This document shows, one piece after another, positions 52,798 through 62,309 of a stretch of DNA of 64,000 bases (position 1 is its first letter; every line of letters starts with the position of its first letter). Where the stretch lies: NCBI RefSeq assembly GCF_021129305.1, contig NZ_JAJOMB010000003.1:310001-374000 (forward strand), written 5' to 3'. The notes under the pieces were generated by a model. That model was not told where the DNA came from. It made no database searches and saw only the letters and a program-made list of their open reading frames with translations. This stretch comes from Kineosporia babensis (lineage in GTDB: Bacteria > Actinomycetota > Actinomycetes > Actinomycetales > Kineosporiaceae). A program made the translations under genes and the position numbers.

Positions 52798-53612
52798 CCT
52801 GCCACCGCCTCGATCTCCTCCACCGACACCAGACGCTGAGCCGGATCCCGGTCCAGCCGCGGTACCGCCCCGAGCAGACCCTTGGTGTACGGATGCTGCG
52901 GATCGGCGAACAGCTGCGCGACCGGCGCCGTCTCGACGATCCGCCCGTGCCGCATCACCACCACGTCGTCCGCGAAACCGGCCACCACACCCAGGTCATG
53001 GGTGATCAGCAGCACCGCCATCCCCCGCTCGACCGCCACCTCGTGCAGCAGATCCAGCACCTGGGCCTGCACCCGCACGTCCAGGGCCGTGGTCGGCTCG
53101 TCCGCGATCAGCAGCTCCGGCTCCGCGATCACGGCGATCGCGATCACCACCCGCTGCCGCATCCCGCCCGAGAACTGGTGCGGGTAGTCGTCGAACCGGC
53201 GGGAAGCGTCCTTCACTCCGAGCCGCGCGAGCAACGCGATCCCGCGCTCGCGCGCCTCCTTCTTCTTCACCCCGCGAATCACCAGCGGCTGCATGATCTG
53301 CCAGCCGATCGTCATCACCGGGTTCAGCGAGGTCAGCGGATCCTGAAAGACCAGTCCCACCCGGGACCCCCGAACCGAGCGCAGCTCAGAGGCTTTGGCC
53401 CCGACCAGCTCCTGGCCCTTGAGCGACACCGACCCGGACAGCGAGGCCGCAACATCCAGCTGCAGCACCGCCCGGGCGGTGACGGACTTGCCCGAGCCGG
53501 ACTCCCCCACCAGCGCGGTGCGGCAGCCGGCGCCGACCGAGAGGTTGACGCCGTGCACCACCTCGCGCTCACCGTACGAGACCTTCAGATCGCGAATCTC
53601 CAGCAGTGTCAT
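52794..53612 (-). CDS. Peptide-type ABC transporter ATPase (DppD-like)
   Basis: 272 residues. Walker A ALVGESGSGKSVTARAV, signature QFSGGMRQRVVIAIAV, Walker B LLIADEPTTALD, H-loop LITHDLGV. The start ATG 53612 overlaps the permease stop as ATGA. A longer frame to 54353 is shadow of the permease gene. Together with 51997-52797 it forms the ATPase pair. Confidence 0.93.
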   Translation of the reverse strand: MTLLEIRDLKVSYGEREVVHGVNLSVGAGCRTALVGESGSGKSVTARAVLQLDVAASLSGSVSLKGQELVGAKASELRSVRGSRVGLVFQDPLTSLNPVMTIGWQIMQPLVIRGVKKKEARERGIALLARLGVKDASRRFDDYPHQFSGGMRQRVVIAIAVIAEPELLIADEPTTALDVRVQAQVLDLLHEVAVERGMAVLLITHDLGVVAGFADDVVVMRHGRIVETAPVAQLFADPQHPYTKGLLGAVPRLDRDPAQRLVSVEEIEAVAG

Positions 53613-54457
53613 CAGTTCTCCTGCTTCAGAGTCGGGTCGCGCAGCACCCGCAGCCAGTCGCCGACGAGCGAGAACGCGATCGCCGTGATCGCGATCGCCA
53701 GGCCCGGGAAGACCAGCGCCCACCAGCCGGAAGTGACGTTGTCGGCGGCAGCCGCGATCATCGCGCCCCACTCGGCCGAAGGCACCTGCGCGCCCACGCC
53801 GATGAACGAAAGGCCGGAAATGACCAGCATGACCGCGGCCACGTCGAGCGTGACCTGGACGTAGAGAATGTCGAGCGAGTTCGGCAGCACGTGCCGCAGG
53901 ATCAGCCGACGCCGGCCGACCCCCAGAGCCACTGCCGACTCGACGAACTCGGACTGCATGGTCTCGCGGACCACGGTCCGGATCAGCCGGACGTACCCCG
54001 GCCACCAGCTCACGCTGACCGCGATGATCGCCGAACCGATGCCCGGCCCGAGCGCAACCGCAAACCCCAGGGCCAGGACGATCGAGGGAACCGCGAGCCC
54101 GACGTCCGTGATCCGCATGATGATCTCGTCGACGACGCGTCCCCCGACCGCGGCCAAAGTGCCCACCACCACCCCGATCACCACCGTGACGGCAAGCACC
54201 ACAGCGGTGGCCAGCAACGTCGTCCGGGCCCCGGTCAGGATGCGGGAGAGCACGTCGCGGCCGTTGATGTCGGTGCCCAGCCAGTGCTCCGGGCCAGGCC
54301 CGAGCAGCCGCTGGCTGAGGTTGACGGCGTACGGGTCGTGCGGGGCGATCCACGGGCCGATCACCGCGATCGCCAGCACCAGGCCACAGATGATCAGAGC
54401 GATCCGGTCGACGAGCGGGATCCGCCGGCGTTTCCTCGTAGCAACGGAAGTACTCAT
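53612..54457 (-). CDS. ABC transporter permease (DppC-like)
   Basis: 281 residues. Six hydrophobic helices, an N-terminal basic tail, LLGPGPEHWLGTDINGRDV (family signature) and the EAA-like loop SAVALGVGRRRLILRHVLPNS. It starts at ATG 54457 with an ATGA overlap to the other permease. Confidence 0.93.
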   Translation of the reverse strand: MSTSVATRKRRRIPLVDRIALIICGLVLAIAVIGPWIAPHDPYAVNLSQRLLGPGPEHWLGTDINGRDVLSRILTGARTTLLATAVVLAVTVVIGVVVGTLAAVGGRVVDEIIMRITDVGLAVPSIVLALGFAVALGPGIGSAIIAVSVSWWPGYVRLIRTVVRETMQSEFVESAVALGVGRRRLILRHVLPNSLDILYVQVTLDVAAVMLVISGLSFIGVGAQVPSAEWGAMIAAAADNVTSGWWALVFPGLAIAITAIAFSLVGDWLRVLRDPTLKQEN

Positions 54458-55503
54458 CGGACCGCCTCCGGTGCAGCTGGGCGAGCAGGGGCCAGACCGT
54501 CGCGCAGGCGCGGGTTGATCCACAGCTGCACCAGGTCGACCACGAGGTTGGTGACGATGAAGACCACCCCGATCACCAGGATCGAGCCGATCACCGCGTA
54601 CAGGTCGTTCTGCAGCACCGCATCCACCATGTAGGCGCCGATCCCCTGCCGGGAGAAGGTGCTTTCGACCAGGACGGTGACGCCGAGCATCCAGCCCAGC
54701 TGCATGCCCAGGATGGTGGACATCGGGACCAGGGCGTTGCGCAGCGCGTGCCGCACCACCACCCGCAGCTCACCGGCGCCGGTGGCCCGGGCCAGGGTGA
54801 CGTAGTCGGCGTCCAGCGAGGTGATCATCGACGAGCGCACGGTGCGGGCGATCACCGCGATGAAGCTGGCGGCCAGGGTGAGCGCGGGCAGGATCAGGTG
54901 GGCCAGCGCCGAGGAGAACAGCGCCGGATCACCCGAGAGCAACGCGTCGATGGTGATGACGCCGGTGATGTCCGGAACCCGTTCGCCGAAGCCGAGCTGG
55001 CCGTAGAGCGGGAACAGGCCCAGCCGGCTGGAGAGCACCAGCTGCAGCAGCAGCCCGAGCCAGAACACCGGCATGGTGGCGCCGAGCAGGGCCACGATCC
55101 GGGCCATCACGTCCAGCGTGCGCCCCCGCCGGTAGGCGGCCAGAACGCCCAGGGGCACGCCGATCACGATGTTGATCAGCATGGCGGCGGCCACGAGTTC
55201 CAGGGAGGAGGGCAGGACGTCCGCGATGTCGGCGAGCACGGCGCGGTGGGTGAACACCGAGTTGCCGAGGTCGCCCTGCAGGACGTTGGTCAGGTAGTGC
55301 CAGAACTGGACCAGGACCGGGTCGTCCAGGCCGAGTCGTTCCCGGGCCTCGGCGACCTGGGCCGCGGTGGCGTTGCGGCCGGCGGCGGCCCGGGCCGGGT
55401 CTCCGGGCAGGACCGTGACCAGCACGAAGGCCAGCACGACGAGGCCGAAGAAGACCACCCCCGACAGCAGGAGCCGCCGGGCGACGTAGCGTGCCACGTT
55501 CAA
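54454..55503 (-). CDS. ABC transporter permease (DppB-like)
   Basis: 349 residues with six hydrophobic helices. LVTVLPGDPARAAAGRN and LGLDDPVLVQFWHYL in the first loop and the EAA-like motif YVTLARATGAGELRVVVRHAL are typical of DppB. It starts 63 nt after the binding-protein stop, the interval that holds a hairpin. Confidence 0.93.
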   Translation of the reverse strand: MNVARYVARRLLLSGVVFFGLVVLAFVLVTVLPGDPARAAAGRNATAAQVAEARERLGLDDPVLVQFWHYLTNVLQGDLGNSVFTHRAVLADIADVLPSSLELVAAAMLINIVIGVPLGVLAAYRRGRTLDVMARIVALLGATMPVFWLGLLLQLVLSSRLGLFPLYGQLGFGERVPDITGVITIDALLSGDPALFSSALAHLILPALTLAASFIAVIARTVRSSMITSLDADYVTLARATGAGELRVVVRHALRNALVPMSTILGMQLGWMLGVTVLVESTFSRQGIGAYMVDAVLQNDLYAVIGSILVIGVVFIVTNLVVDLVQLWINPRLRDGLAPARPAAPEAVR

Positions 55504-55529
55504 TCCGTCCTCCTTCCTTCACGGATCGG

Positions 55530-55557
55530 GGCGGGGGCGCGAGCAGGCGCCCCCGCC
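55530..55557 (-). terminator. Intra-operon hairpin after the binding-protein gene
   Basis: A perfect 11-bp stem (GGCGGGGGCGC at 55530-55540, complement at 55547-55557) with a 6-nt loop lies between the binding-protein stop and the first permease. Such hairpins often stop part of transcription or protect the upstream mRNA, so that binding protein exceeds permease. Confidence 0.65.
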
Positions 55558-55565
55558 AGAGGAAT

Positions 55566-57128
55566 TCAGCTGACCTGAATGGCGTAGACGTTGACCGTCT
55601 GGTGGTGCCAGGAGCGGTAGGTGAAGTCCTGGACCCGCTCGTTCATGATCGCCACGGTCTGCGCGTTGGCCATGTTGATCGAGGGGTACTCGGCCGACGC
55701 GATGCTCTGCGCCTCCTCGTAGTCGGCGCAGCGCTGGGCCTGGTCGGACTCGGTCTGCGCGGCGTCGGTCAGCTTGTCGACCTCGGCGTTGCTGTAGCCA
55801 CCCCAGTTCTGCGAGCCGATCATCTTGGAGTTGAAGTTCTGGTACATGATCGCGCTGGCGTCGGGGAAGGCCGGGAAGGCGTAGATCATGCCCAGCTGCG
55901 GGCGGGTCTCCGGACTGGAGTTCATCTCCACGTACTGCGGGTAGGTGACCGCCTGCAGGTCCAGGGTGATGCCGATCTCGGCCAGGTTGGACTGCAGCAG
56001 GGTGGCGGCCTGCTCCATCTCCGCGGTGGCCTCCAGGTAGGTCATGGTGACCGACGTGCCGTCCAGGTTGTTGTCGGCGACGATCTGCTTGGCCTTGTCC
56101 AGATCGTAGGCCGGCTGCGTGACTTCGGCGGTGGCGCACTGCATTCCGCTGGGCAGCGGGCCGGTCACCGCCTTGCCGGCGCCGAGCAGGATCTGGTCGA
56201 TGTGCTCCTGGTAGTTGTAGGAGGACGCGATCGCCTCCCGCAGCGCCACGTTCTTGGTGGTCGCGTCGTCCATGTTGAAGAAGGTGTAGAGCACGACGTT
56301 GGTGTCGGCCTTGTCCACCGCGAAGCCGTCCTGGCCCTCGAAGGCGCTCCAGTCGGTCGGCGCGATGTCCATCGCCACGTCCACGTCACCGGACTCCAGC
56401 GCCGACTTCTGCGTGGAGGCGTCCGAGATGTACTGGAACTGGACCGACTTGGCCTGGCCGGTGAAACCCTGCCAGTAGTCGGCGTACTGCTCGTAGTCGG
56501 CGCTCTGGTTGGCCCGGTAGCCGGTGAGCTGGTACGGGCCCGAGCCGGCGTCGTTGGTGGCCAGCCAGGACTGCCCCTGGTCGGAACCCGCGTTCTGCTC
56601 CACCAGCGCCGAGTTCAGCACGTAGACCCGGGTCAGGGCGGGCAGGAACACCGCGTCCGGGGTGCTGAGGGTGATCTGCAGCTCGGTGTCGGAGACCGCC
56701 TCCGAGGAGTCGTAGGAGGTCAGGAACGAGGCCACGCCGATGTTCAGGCTCTTGATCCGGTCCAGCGTGTACTTCACGTCGGTGGCGGTCAGTTTCGCGC
56801 CGTCGTGGAAGGTGACGTCGTCGCGCAGGGTCAGGGTGACGCCCAGGCCGTCGTCGGCGACCTTCCACTCGCTGGCCAGGACCCCGGCCAGCTCGCCGTC
56901 GTCGCCGTAGGTGAGAAGGCTGTCGTAGGCCGGGATCACCACCTCGTCGACGGTGGAGTTGTCGGCCTGCACCGGGTCGAACGAGGCGGGCGGCTCGTTC
57001 TCGGCGATGACCAGGGCCTCGTCCCGGGCCGAACCGCCCTCGCTGGAGGAGGAACCACCGGAACACGCGGCGAGCAGGGCGGCGGCGCCGAAGAAGGCAC
57101 CGGCTCTGAGGAGAGTACGGGAACGCAT
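55566..57128 (-). CDS. Solute-binding lipoprotein of peptide ABC transporter (SBP family 5)
   Basis: 520 residues. Signal peptide and lipobox LLAAC (Cys22) then Gly/Ser linker. SBP_bac_5 pattern: VIAENEPPASFDPVQADNS, LASEWKVADDGLGVTLTLR, VTFHDGAKLTATDVKYTLD. It captures the substrate outside the membrane; given the enzymes beside it the ligand may be a hydantoin, carbamoyl or cyclic amide compound rather than a peptide. Confidence 0.93.
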   Translation of the reverse strand: MRSRTLLRAGAFFGAAALLAACSGGSSSSEGGSARDEALVIAENEPPASFDPVQADNSTVDEVVIPAYDSLLTYGDDGELAGVLASEWKVADDGLGVTLTLRDDVTFHDGAKLTATDVKYTLDRIKSLNIGVASFLTSYDSSEAVSDTELQITLSTPDAVFLPALTRVYVLNSALVEQNAGSDQGQSWLATNDAGSGPYQLTGYRANQSADYEQYADYWQGFTGQAKSVQFQYISDASTQKSALESGDVDVAMDIAPTDWSAFEGQDGFAVDKADTNVVLYTFFNMDDATTKNVALREAIASSYNYQEHIDQILLGAGKAVTGPLPSGMQCATAEVTQPAYDLDKAKQIVADNNLDGTSVTMTYLEATAEMEQAATLLQSNLAEIGITLDLQAVTYPQYVEMNSSPETRPQLGMIYAFPAFPDASAIMYQNFNSKMIGSQNWGGYSNAEVDKLTDAAQTESDQAQRCADYEEAQSIASAEYPSINMANAQTVAIMNERVQDFTYRSWHHQTVNVYAIQVS

Positions 57129-57193
57129 GGGGGACCTGCTTCCACTGGGAGGTGCGGGCAGTAATGCGAAATTGCGGACGGGGTGAGCCAGTT

Positions 57194-57260
57194 CGGTGCG
57201 TCAGCTCGCGTCGGTGCGGTAAGACTGACCGTTCGGGTGCGTCAGCTCGCTTCGGTGCGG
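57194..57260. repeat. Duplicated 3' end of the HyuB gene
   Basis: GGTGCGTCAGCTCGC at 57195-57209 and GGTGCGTCAGCTCGC at 57236-57250 each continue with (G/T)TCGGTGCGG. The second copy is the true gene end, and the first copy, 41 nt further along the minus strand, repeats the last six codons and stop almost exactly. A small tandem duplication is the likely origin. Confidence 0.75.
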
Positions 57261-58966
57261 GCCTGGCGTTCGGGGGTGGGCTGCCAGGTGCCGTCGGCCG
57301 CGACCACGACGCCGTACGCGTCCTTGGCCGCCTCGGCCGACACGTAGCCGTCGAGCACGTCCTCGACCACGGCCTGCGGATCGCGGTCAAGCGGGTTGCC
57401 GTGGCCGCCACCACCGGCGGTGCGGTTGATGAACCGTTCGCCGGCCTCCATGGAGGCGCGGTACATGCCCACCCGCTGGTGCTTGTCGGTGCCCGGCCAC
57501 AGCACCATCTCGCTGGGCTCGGGCTCGTGGCCGCCGTCCAGCGCCCACGGCTTGGTCTTGGTCTTCTTCTTCATCGACAGCACCTCGCCGGGCGCGGTGT
57601 AACGCACCTGACGCAGCACCCCGACGCCGCCGCGGAAGCGACCCGGGCCGGCCGAGTCGGGGATCAGTTCCAGGCGCTCGTGCAGGAGCGGTGCCTTGTG
57701 CTCGAGCACCTCGACCGGGGTGTTGCGCACGGTTGTCTGGGAGGGGTGCTGCTGGGCGTCGCCGCCGTCGTGCTCGCGGGTGGCGCCCCAGCCGATGCCC
57801 TCGTTGTTCGAGACCACGAAGTCCTGCCCGGTGCGCGGGTCGTGGCCGACCGCCATGAAGCCGGGCTCGTCCCCGCCGGAGGACGCCGGGATCTCGGGCA
57901 TCGCCTGGGCCAGCGCCTTGTGCATCAGCTCGGTGGCCACGATGGCGCTCCACTGGGTGAAGGTGGCCGCCGGGTACTCGGCGTGAAAGATCGACCCGGG
58001 CTCGGCGATGATCTCCACCGGGGCGAAGTGCCCGGCGTTGGTCGGTTCCCAGGGGGTGGTCAGCGCCTTGAACGAGGCCTTGACGATGCCCTCGGTGGAG
58101 CCGATCGGCAGGTTGACCGGGCCGAGCACCTGCGCTGCGGAGCCGGTGTAGTCGACGATGATCCGGTCGCCGTCGATGGTGACCCGCACGGTGATCTCGA
58201 TCAGGTCGTCGGTGATGTTGTCGTCGTCGATGTAGTCGGTGGCCGTCCAGGTGCCGTCGGGCAGCGCGGCCACCGCGCGCCGGGCCACCTGCTCGCCGTG
58301 CTCGATCACCTGGCGCATGGCCTGCTCGACGGTCTCGATGCCGAACTTGCCCCAGATCTGGTGCAGGTTGCGCTCGCCCACCCGCAGCGCGGCCAGCTGG
58401 GCGTGGAAGTCGCCGAGGGTGAGGTCGGGCAGCCGGGAGTTGAACCGGATCAGCTCGGTGATGTCGCGCACGATCTCGCCGCGGTGCACGATCCGGGTGC
58501 CCGGGAAGATCAGGCCCTCCTGGTGCATGTCGGTCGAGTCCAGCACGTAGCCGGGCGATTTGGCGCCCAGGTCCATCCAGTGCGCCCGCACCGCCAGGAA
58601 GGCGGCCGGCTCGCTGCGGCCCTCGGCGAAGACCGGGCAGAACAGCATCGCGTCGTAGGCGTGGGCGCCGTTCCAGTACGGGTAGTTCAGCAGGTACACG
58701 TCGCCCGGCTCCATCGCCGCGATCCCGATGTACTCGCTGGCCATCACCAGCGCCCGGTCGTTGGCGCCGAGGAAGTGGGTGATCCCGCTGGCCTCGGCCA
58801 TCAACTGCTGGGCGCCGTCGTAGATCGAGATGCCGAAGTCCAGCACGTCGTAGATCACCGGGTTGAACGCGCTGCGCACCAGGGTGCGGCGCATCTGCTC
58901 GGCGGCCGAGACCACGTAGTTGCGGATCACCTCGACGGTGGCGCCGTCAAGCCTGTTATCGGTCAC
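57242..58966 (-). CDS. Hydantoinase/oxoprolinase subunit B (HyuB-like)
   Basis: 574 residues. Signatures: VVSAAEQMRRTLVRSAFNPV, HFLGANDRALVMASEYIG, YLLNYPYWNGAHAYDAMLF and GSTEGIVKASFKALTTP. With HyuA it forms an ATP-dependent cyclic-amide hydrolase such as N-methylhydantoinase, 5-oxoprolinase or acetone carboxylase relatives. GTG start overlaps the HyuA stop (GTGA). Substrate not readable. Confidence 0.93.
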   Translation of the reverse strand: MTDNRLDGATVEVIRNYVVSAAEQMRRTLVRSAFNPVIYDVLDFGISIYDGAQQLMAEASGITHFLGANDRALVMASEYIGIAAMEPGDVYLLNYPYWNGAHAYDAMLFCPVFAEGRSEPAAFLAVRAHWMDLGAKSPGYVLDSTDMHQEGLIFPGTRIVHRGEIVRDITELIRFNSRLPDLTLGDFHAQLAALRVGERNLHQIWGKFGIETVEQAMRQVIEHGEQVARRAVAALPDGTWTATDYIDDDNITDDLIEITVRVTIDGDRIIVDYTGSAAQVLGPVNLPIGSTEGIVKASFKALTTPWEPTNAGHFAPVEIIAEPGSIFHAEYPAATFTQWSAIVATELMHKALAQAMPEIPASSGGDEPGFMAVGHDPRTGQDFVVSNNEGIGWGATREHDGGDAQQHPSQTTVRNTPVEVLEHKAPLLHERLELIPDSAGPGRFRGGVGVLRQVRYTAPGEVLSMKKKTKTKPWALDGGHEPEPSEMVLWPGTDKHQRVGMYRASMEAGERFINRTAGGGGHGNPLDRDPQAVVEDVLDGYVSAEAAKDAYGVVVAADGTWQPTPERQARTEAS

Positions 58967-61002
58967 TGGGAGGCTCCGTTCGAGGTGATCAGCAGGTGAC
59001 CGTAGGCGTCCACGGTCAGGCTCTGGTCCGAGAAGAAGACGGTGGTGGAGGTGCCTTCCTCGACGATCGCCGGGCCGGCCACGCTCTGCCCGGCCCGGAA
59101 GGTGCCACGCTCGTACACCGGGAACTGCGCCCAGTCTCGGGCGGCCATGTCGAAGGCCCTGCGGCTGCCGACCGGTTCGGGCGTGCCCTCCCCGGCCTCC
59201 AGAGTGACCAGCCCTGGCTTGGGCTCCTCACCGACGGCGCGCAGCCGCACTGAGAAGATCTGCCCGGCCACGTCCATCGCGTGCCCGTGGCGGGCCTCGT
59301 GCAGCTCACCGAAGCGCTTGAGGATGTCGGCGGCCGCGTCGCCCTCACGCAGCTCGACCGGCAGGGAGTGCTCCTGGCCGAGGTAGCGCACGTCGACCGT
59401 GCGCACCAGGCGCCGGCTCTCCTGCGGCACGTGCTGGGTGTCCAGGGCCTCGACGGCCCGGGCCTCCAGCTCGGCGAAGGTCGGGGACAGCGCGGCCAGC
59501 GACTCGTCGCTCAGCGAGACCATGGTGGTGGCCGCGAACTCGTACTCCAGGTCGGACATCAGCATGCCGAAGGCCGAGAACGCCGCCGGCACGGCCGGGA
59601 CCAGCGTGGTGCCGAGGTCCATCTCCCGAGCCAGCATCGGCGCGATCAGCGGGCCGGCCCCACCGAAGGCCATCAGGGTGAACTCGCGCGGATCGAGGCC
59701 CCGTTCGATGGTGATCTCGCGCATCGCGCCGACGGTACGGGCAACCAGGATCTCGAGAATGCTGGCGGCCGCGGCGGTCTCGTCCAGGCCCAGCGGGGTG
59801 GCCACCTTCTCGCCGATCGCCGCGCGGGCAGCATCGGCGCTGACCGTCATCTGCCCGCCCAGGAAGGCGCCCGGGTCGAGCCAGCCCAACGCGAAGGCGG
59901 CGTCGGTGACCGTGGGCTCGGTGCCACCCTTGCCGTAGGCGACCGGGCCGGGCACGGCACCGGCCGAGCGCGGACCGACCTTCAGCAGCCCGGCGTCCAT
60001 CCAGGCGATCGAACCGCCGCCGGCACCGATGGTGCGGATGTCGTAGATCGGGATCAGCAGCGGCAGACCGTCGATCTCGGCCTCGTGCACCTCGGTGGGG
60101 CTGCCGTCGACGATGACGCAGGCGTCCACACTGGTGCCACCGACGTCGAAACTCAGAACGTTGTCCAGCCCGAGTTCCCGGGCCAGGAAGGTCGCGCCGA
60201 CCACGCCGCCGGCCGGGCCGGACAGCACCGTGTGCAGCGGCGCCTGCTTGGCCAGGGCCGCGGTCATCGCGCCGCCGCCCGAGCGCATGATGTGCAGGTG
60301 CTCGGTCAGGCCCTGCCCGGCCAGACCCTGCTCCAGCATGTCCAGGTAGTCGTTCAGCACCGGGCGGATGTACGCGTCCAGCACCACCGTGGAAGTGCGC
60401 TCGTACTCTCGGTATTCGCGAGTCAGGTCGCTGGAGACCGAGACCGCCACGCCCGGGAACGCCTCGCGCAGCACCTCGGCGGCGCGCTGCTCGTGCGCCG
60501 GGTTGGCGTAGGAGTGCAGGAAGCACACCGCGATCGAGCGCAGGCCCTGCTCCTCGACCAGCTTGCGCCCGGCCTCGAGCACCGCCGCCTCGTCCAGCGG
60601 GGTGACCACGGCGCCGGAGGCGTCGAGCCGCTCGGGTACGCCGAGGCGGTGGCGCCGCGGCACCAGCGGGCGGGGCCGCTGGTAGACGAAGTCGTACATC
60701 CGGTCGGCCGGGATACCCGCGCGGGCGATCTCCAGCACGTCGGCGAAGCCCTCGGTGGTGATCACACCGACCTTGGCGCCGTTACGCTGCAGGATCGCGT
60801 TCAGGCCGAGAGTCGTTCCGTGCGCGAAGGACTCGACCTCGGACAGGTCCGCCTGAAGCGCCGCCACCCCGCGCAGCACACCCTCGGCCGGAGCCGCCGG
60901 GGTGGTCGAGACCTTGTGCACCCGGATCGCGCCGGTGGTGGTGTCGTAGGCGACGGCATCCACGAACGTGCCGCCGATGTCGACCGCGACCTTGACGCTC
61001 AC
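58963..61002 (-). CDS. Hydantoinase/oxoprolinase subunit A (HyuA-like)
   Basis: 679 residues. N-terminal VAVDIGGTFVDAVAYDTTTG, an actin-like ATP-binding start; then NVLSFDVGGTSVDACVIVDG (phosphate-2) and FGGAGPLIAPMLAREM. These are the ATP-using half of the Hyu complex. It starts at GTG 61002, overlapping the amidohydrolase stop. Confidence 0.93.
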   Translation of the reverse strand: MSVKVAVDIGGTFVDAVAYDTTTGAIRVHKVSTTPAAPAEGVLRGVAALQADLSEVESFAHGTTLGLNAILQRNGAKVGVITTEGFADVLEIARAGIPADRMYDFVYQRPRPLVPRRHRLGVPERLDASGAVVTPLDEAAVLEAGRKLVEEQGLRSIAVCFLHSYANPAHEQRAAEVLREAFPGVAVSVSSDLTREYREYERTSTVVLDAYIRPVLNDYLDMLEQGLAGQGLTEHLHIMRSGGGAMTAALAKQAPLHTVLSGPAGGVVGATFLARELGLDNVLSFDVGGTSVDACVIVDGSPTEVHEAEIDGLPLLIPIYDIRTIGAGGGSIAWMDAGLLKVGPRSAGAVPGPVAYGKGGTEPTVTDAAFALGWLDPGAFLGGQMTVSADAARAAIGEKVATPLGLDETAAAASILEILVARTVGAMREITIERGLDPREFTLMAFGGAGPLIAPMLAREMDLGTTLVPAVPAAFSAFGMLMSDLEYEFAATTMVSLSDESLAALSPTFAELEARAVEALDTQHVPQESRRLVRTVDVRYLGQEHSLPVELREGDAAADILKRFGELHEARHGHAMDVAGQIFSVRLRAVGEEPKPGLVTLEAGEGTPEPVGSRRAFDMAARDWAQFPVYERGTFRAGQSVAGPAIVEEGTSTTVFFSDQSLTVDAYGHLLITSNGASQ

Positions 61003-62306
61003 GCGAACACCGCCTTGGTCAGCTCCTGGGTGCCGGTCAGGTCCGAGCGCACCAGACGCCCGGCCTGGATCACGGTCCCGATCGTCCGCAGCGCGGAAAC
61101 GGTCACGGTGGGGTCCTCCTCGAGGATCAGCAGGTCGCCGGCCAGGCCCTCACGCACCGAGCCGAACTCGTTCTCGCGGCCCATCAACCGGGCGGCCTCC
61201 CAGGTGCCGGCCCGCAGCGCCGCCTCGGTGGGCAGGCCGGCCTGCTCCAGCAACTCGATCTCCTTGACCGCGCAGGAGGTGCCGTCGTTGGGCTCACCGG
61301 GCAGGTAGTCGGTGCCGGCCACGATCCGGATCCCGTCGCCGTCCAGCTCGTCGGCCTTGACCACGGCCCGGGTGAACGCCCGCTGGATCGAGGCCAGGTG
61401 GGTGACGTGCACCTTCTGCGCCAGATCGGCCTGCCACTGGGTGAATCCGTGATCCAGCATCCACTGCGGGCAGCTGGTCACCGACAGGGTCGGGGTGAGA
61501 TATGCCCGGTTGGCGGCCATCTCGGTGACGGTCTGCTCGTCCAGGTCGTAACCGTGCTCGAACCGGTTGATCCCGACCGTCATCGCCTCGCGGATCGCCT
61601 CGCCGCCACCGGCGTGGGCCACCACGTAGGTGTTGTGCTCGCGGGTGGCCCGGACCACGGCGCGCATCTCGTCGGTGGTCATCTGGGCGCCGTTGAACGA
61701 CTCGTCGGCGTGTGCGATCCCGCCGGTGATGAACACCTTGATGTGGTTGGCGCCGGCCTCCAGCTCCTGCCGGGCGGCCTTGAGGAACTCGTCGTGGCCG
61801 TCGGCGTAGGAGCAGGCCATGCCCTTGCCGTGGCCGCCGGTGATGCCGATCGCCCGGCCCGAGGCCAGGATTCGCGGCACGTCCAGGGCCCAGCCGTTGC
61901 TGACCGCGGCCCGGCGCAGCTCGATGTCGGCGCGGTTCTGCTCGTCCAGGGTGCGCACGGTGGTGACGCCGGCCCAGAGCGCGTCCCGGGCCCGGCTGGC
62001 GGCCCGCAGGGCGGAGGCGGCCGAGCTCTCGTTCACGTCGGTGTCGTCGAACGGGTACACGATGGTCAGGTGGGTGTGCACCGAGACCAGACCGGGTACC
62101 ACGTAACGGCCTTCGAGCTCGAGCACCGAGTCGCCGGGCTGCGGTTCGGCGGTACCGACGGTGGTGATCCTGCCGTCGAACACCGCTACGTCGGCGGTGC
62201 TGACCGTGCCGGTGACCACGTCGACGACCTGGCCGCCGCGCAGCCACAGCGTGGCCGGGTGCCCGGGCATGCCCGGCCGGGCCGGACGAGGGTTGGTGTT
62301 GCGCAT
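60999..62306 (-). CDS. Amidohydrolase (imidazolonepropionase/prolidase-like)
   Basis: 435 residues. Metal site: VSVHTHLTIVYP (HxH), HGKGMACSYADGHDE, VVAHAGGGEAI and the late Asp in VAGTDYLPGE. This is the amidohydrolase family that includes imidazolonepropionase and Xaa-Pro dipeptidase-like enzymes. It may cut the ring or amide bond of the imported substrate. ATG 62306, 3 nt from the aldolase stop. Confidence 0.9.
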   Translation of the reverse strand: MRNTNPRPARPGMPGHPATLWLRGGQVVDVVTGTVSTADVAVFDGRITTVGTAEPQPGDSVLELEGRYVVPGLVSVHTHLTIVYPFDDTDVNESSAASALRAASRARDALWAGVTTVRTLDEQNRADIELRRAAVSNGWALDVPRILASGRAIGITGGHGKGMACSYADGHDEFLKAARQELEAGANHIKVFITGGIAHADESFNGAQMTTDEMRAVVRATREHNTYVVAHAGGGEAIREAMTVGINRFEHGYDLDEQTVTEMAANRAYLTPTLSVTSCPQWMLDHGFTQWQADLAQKVHVTHLASIQRAFTRAVVKADELDGDGIRIVAGTDYLPGEPNDGTSCAVKEIELLEQAGLPTEAALRAGTWEAARLMGRENEFGSVREGLAGDLLILEEDPTVTVSALRTIGTVIQAGRLVRSDLTGTQELTKAVFA

Positions 62307-62309
62307 TAC

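Noticed and set aside
57152-61308. Two very long plus-strand frames (615 and 675 codons) opposite HyuB and HyuA
   Set aside because: Both are antisense shadows; the minus-strand proteins carry the Hyu signatures along their full length.
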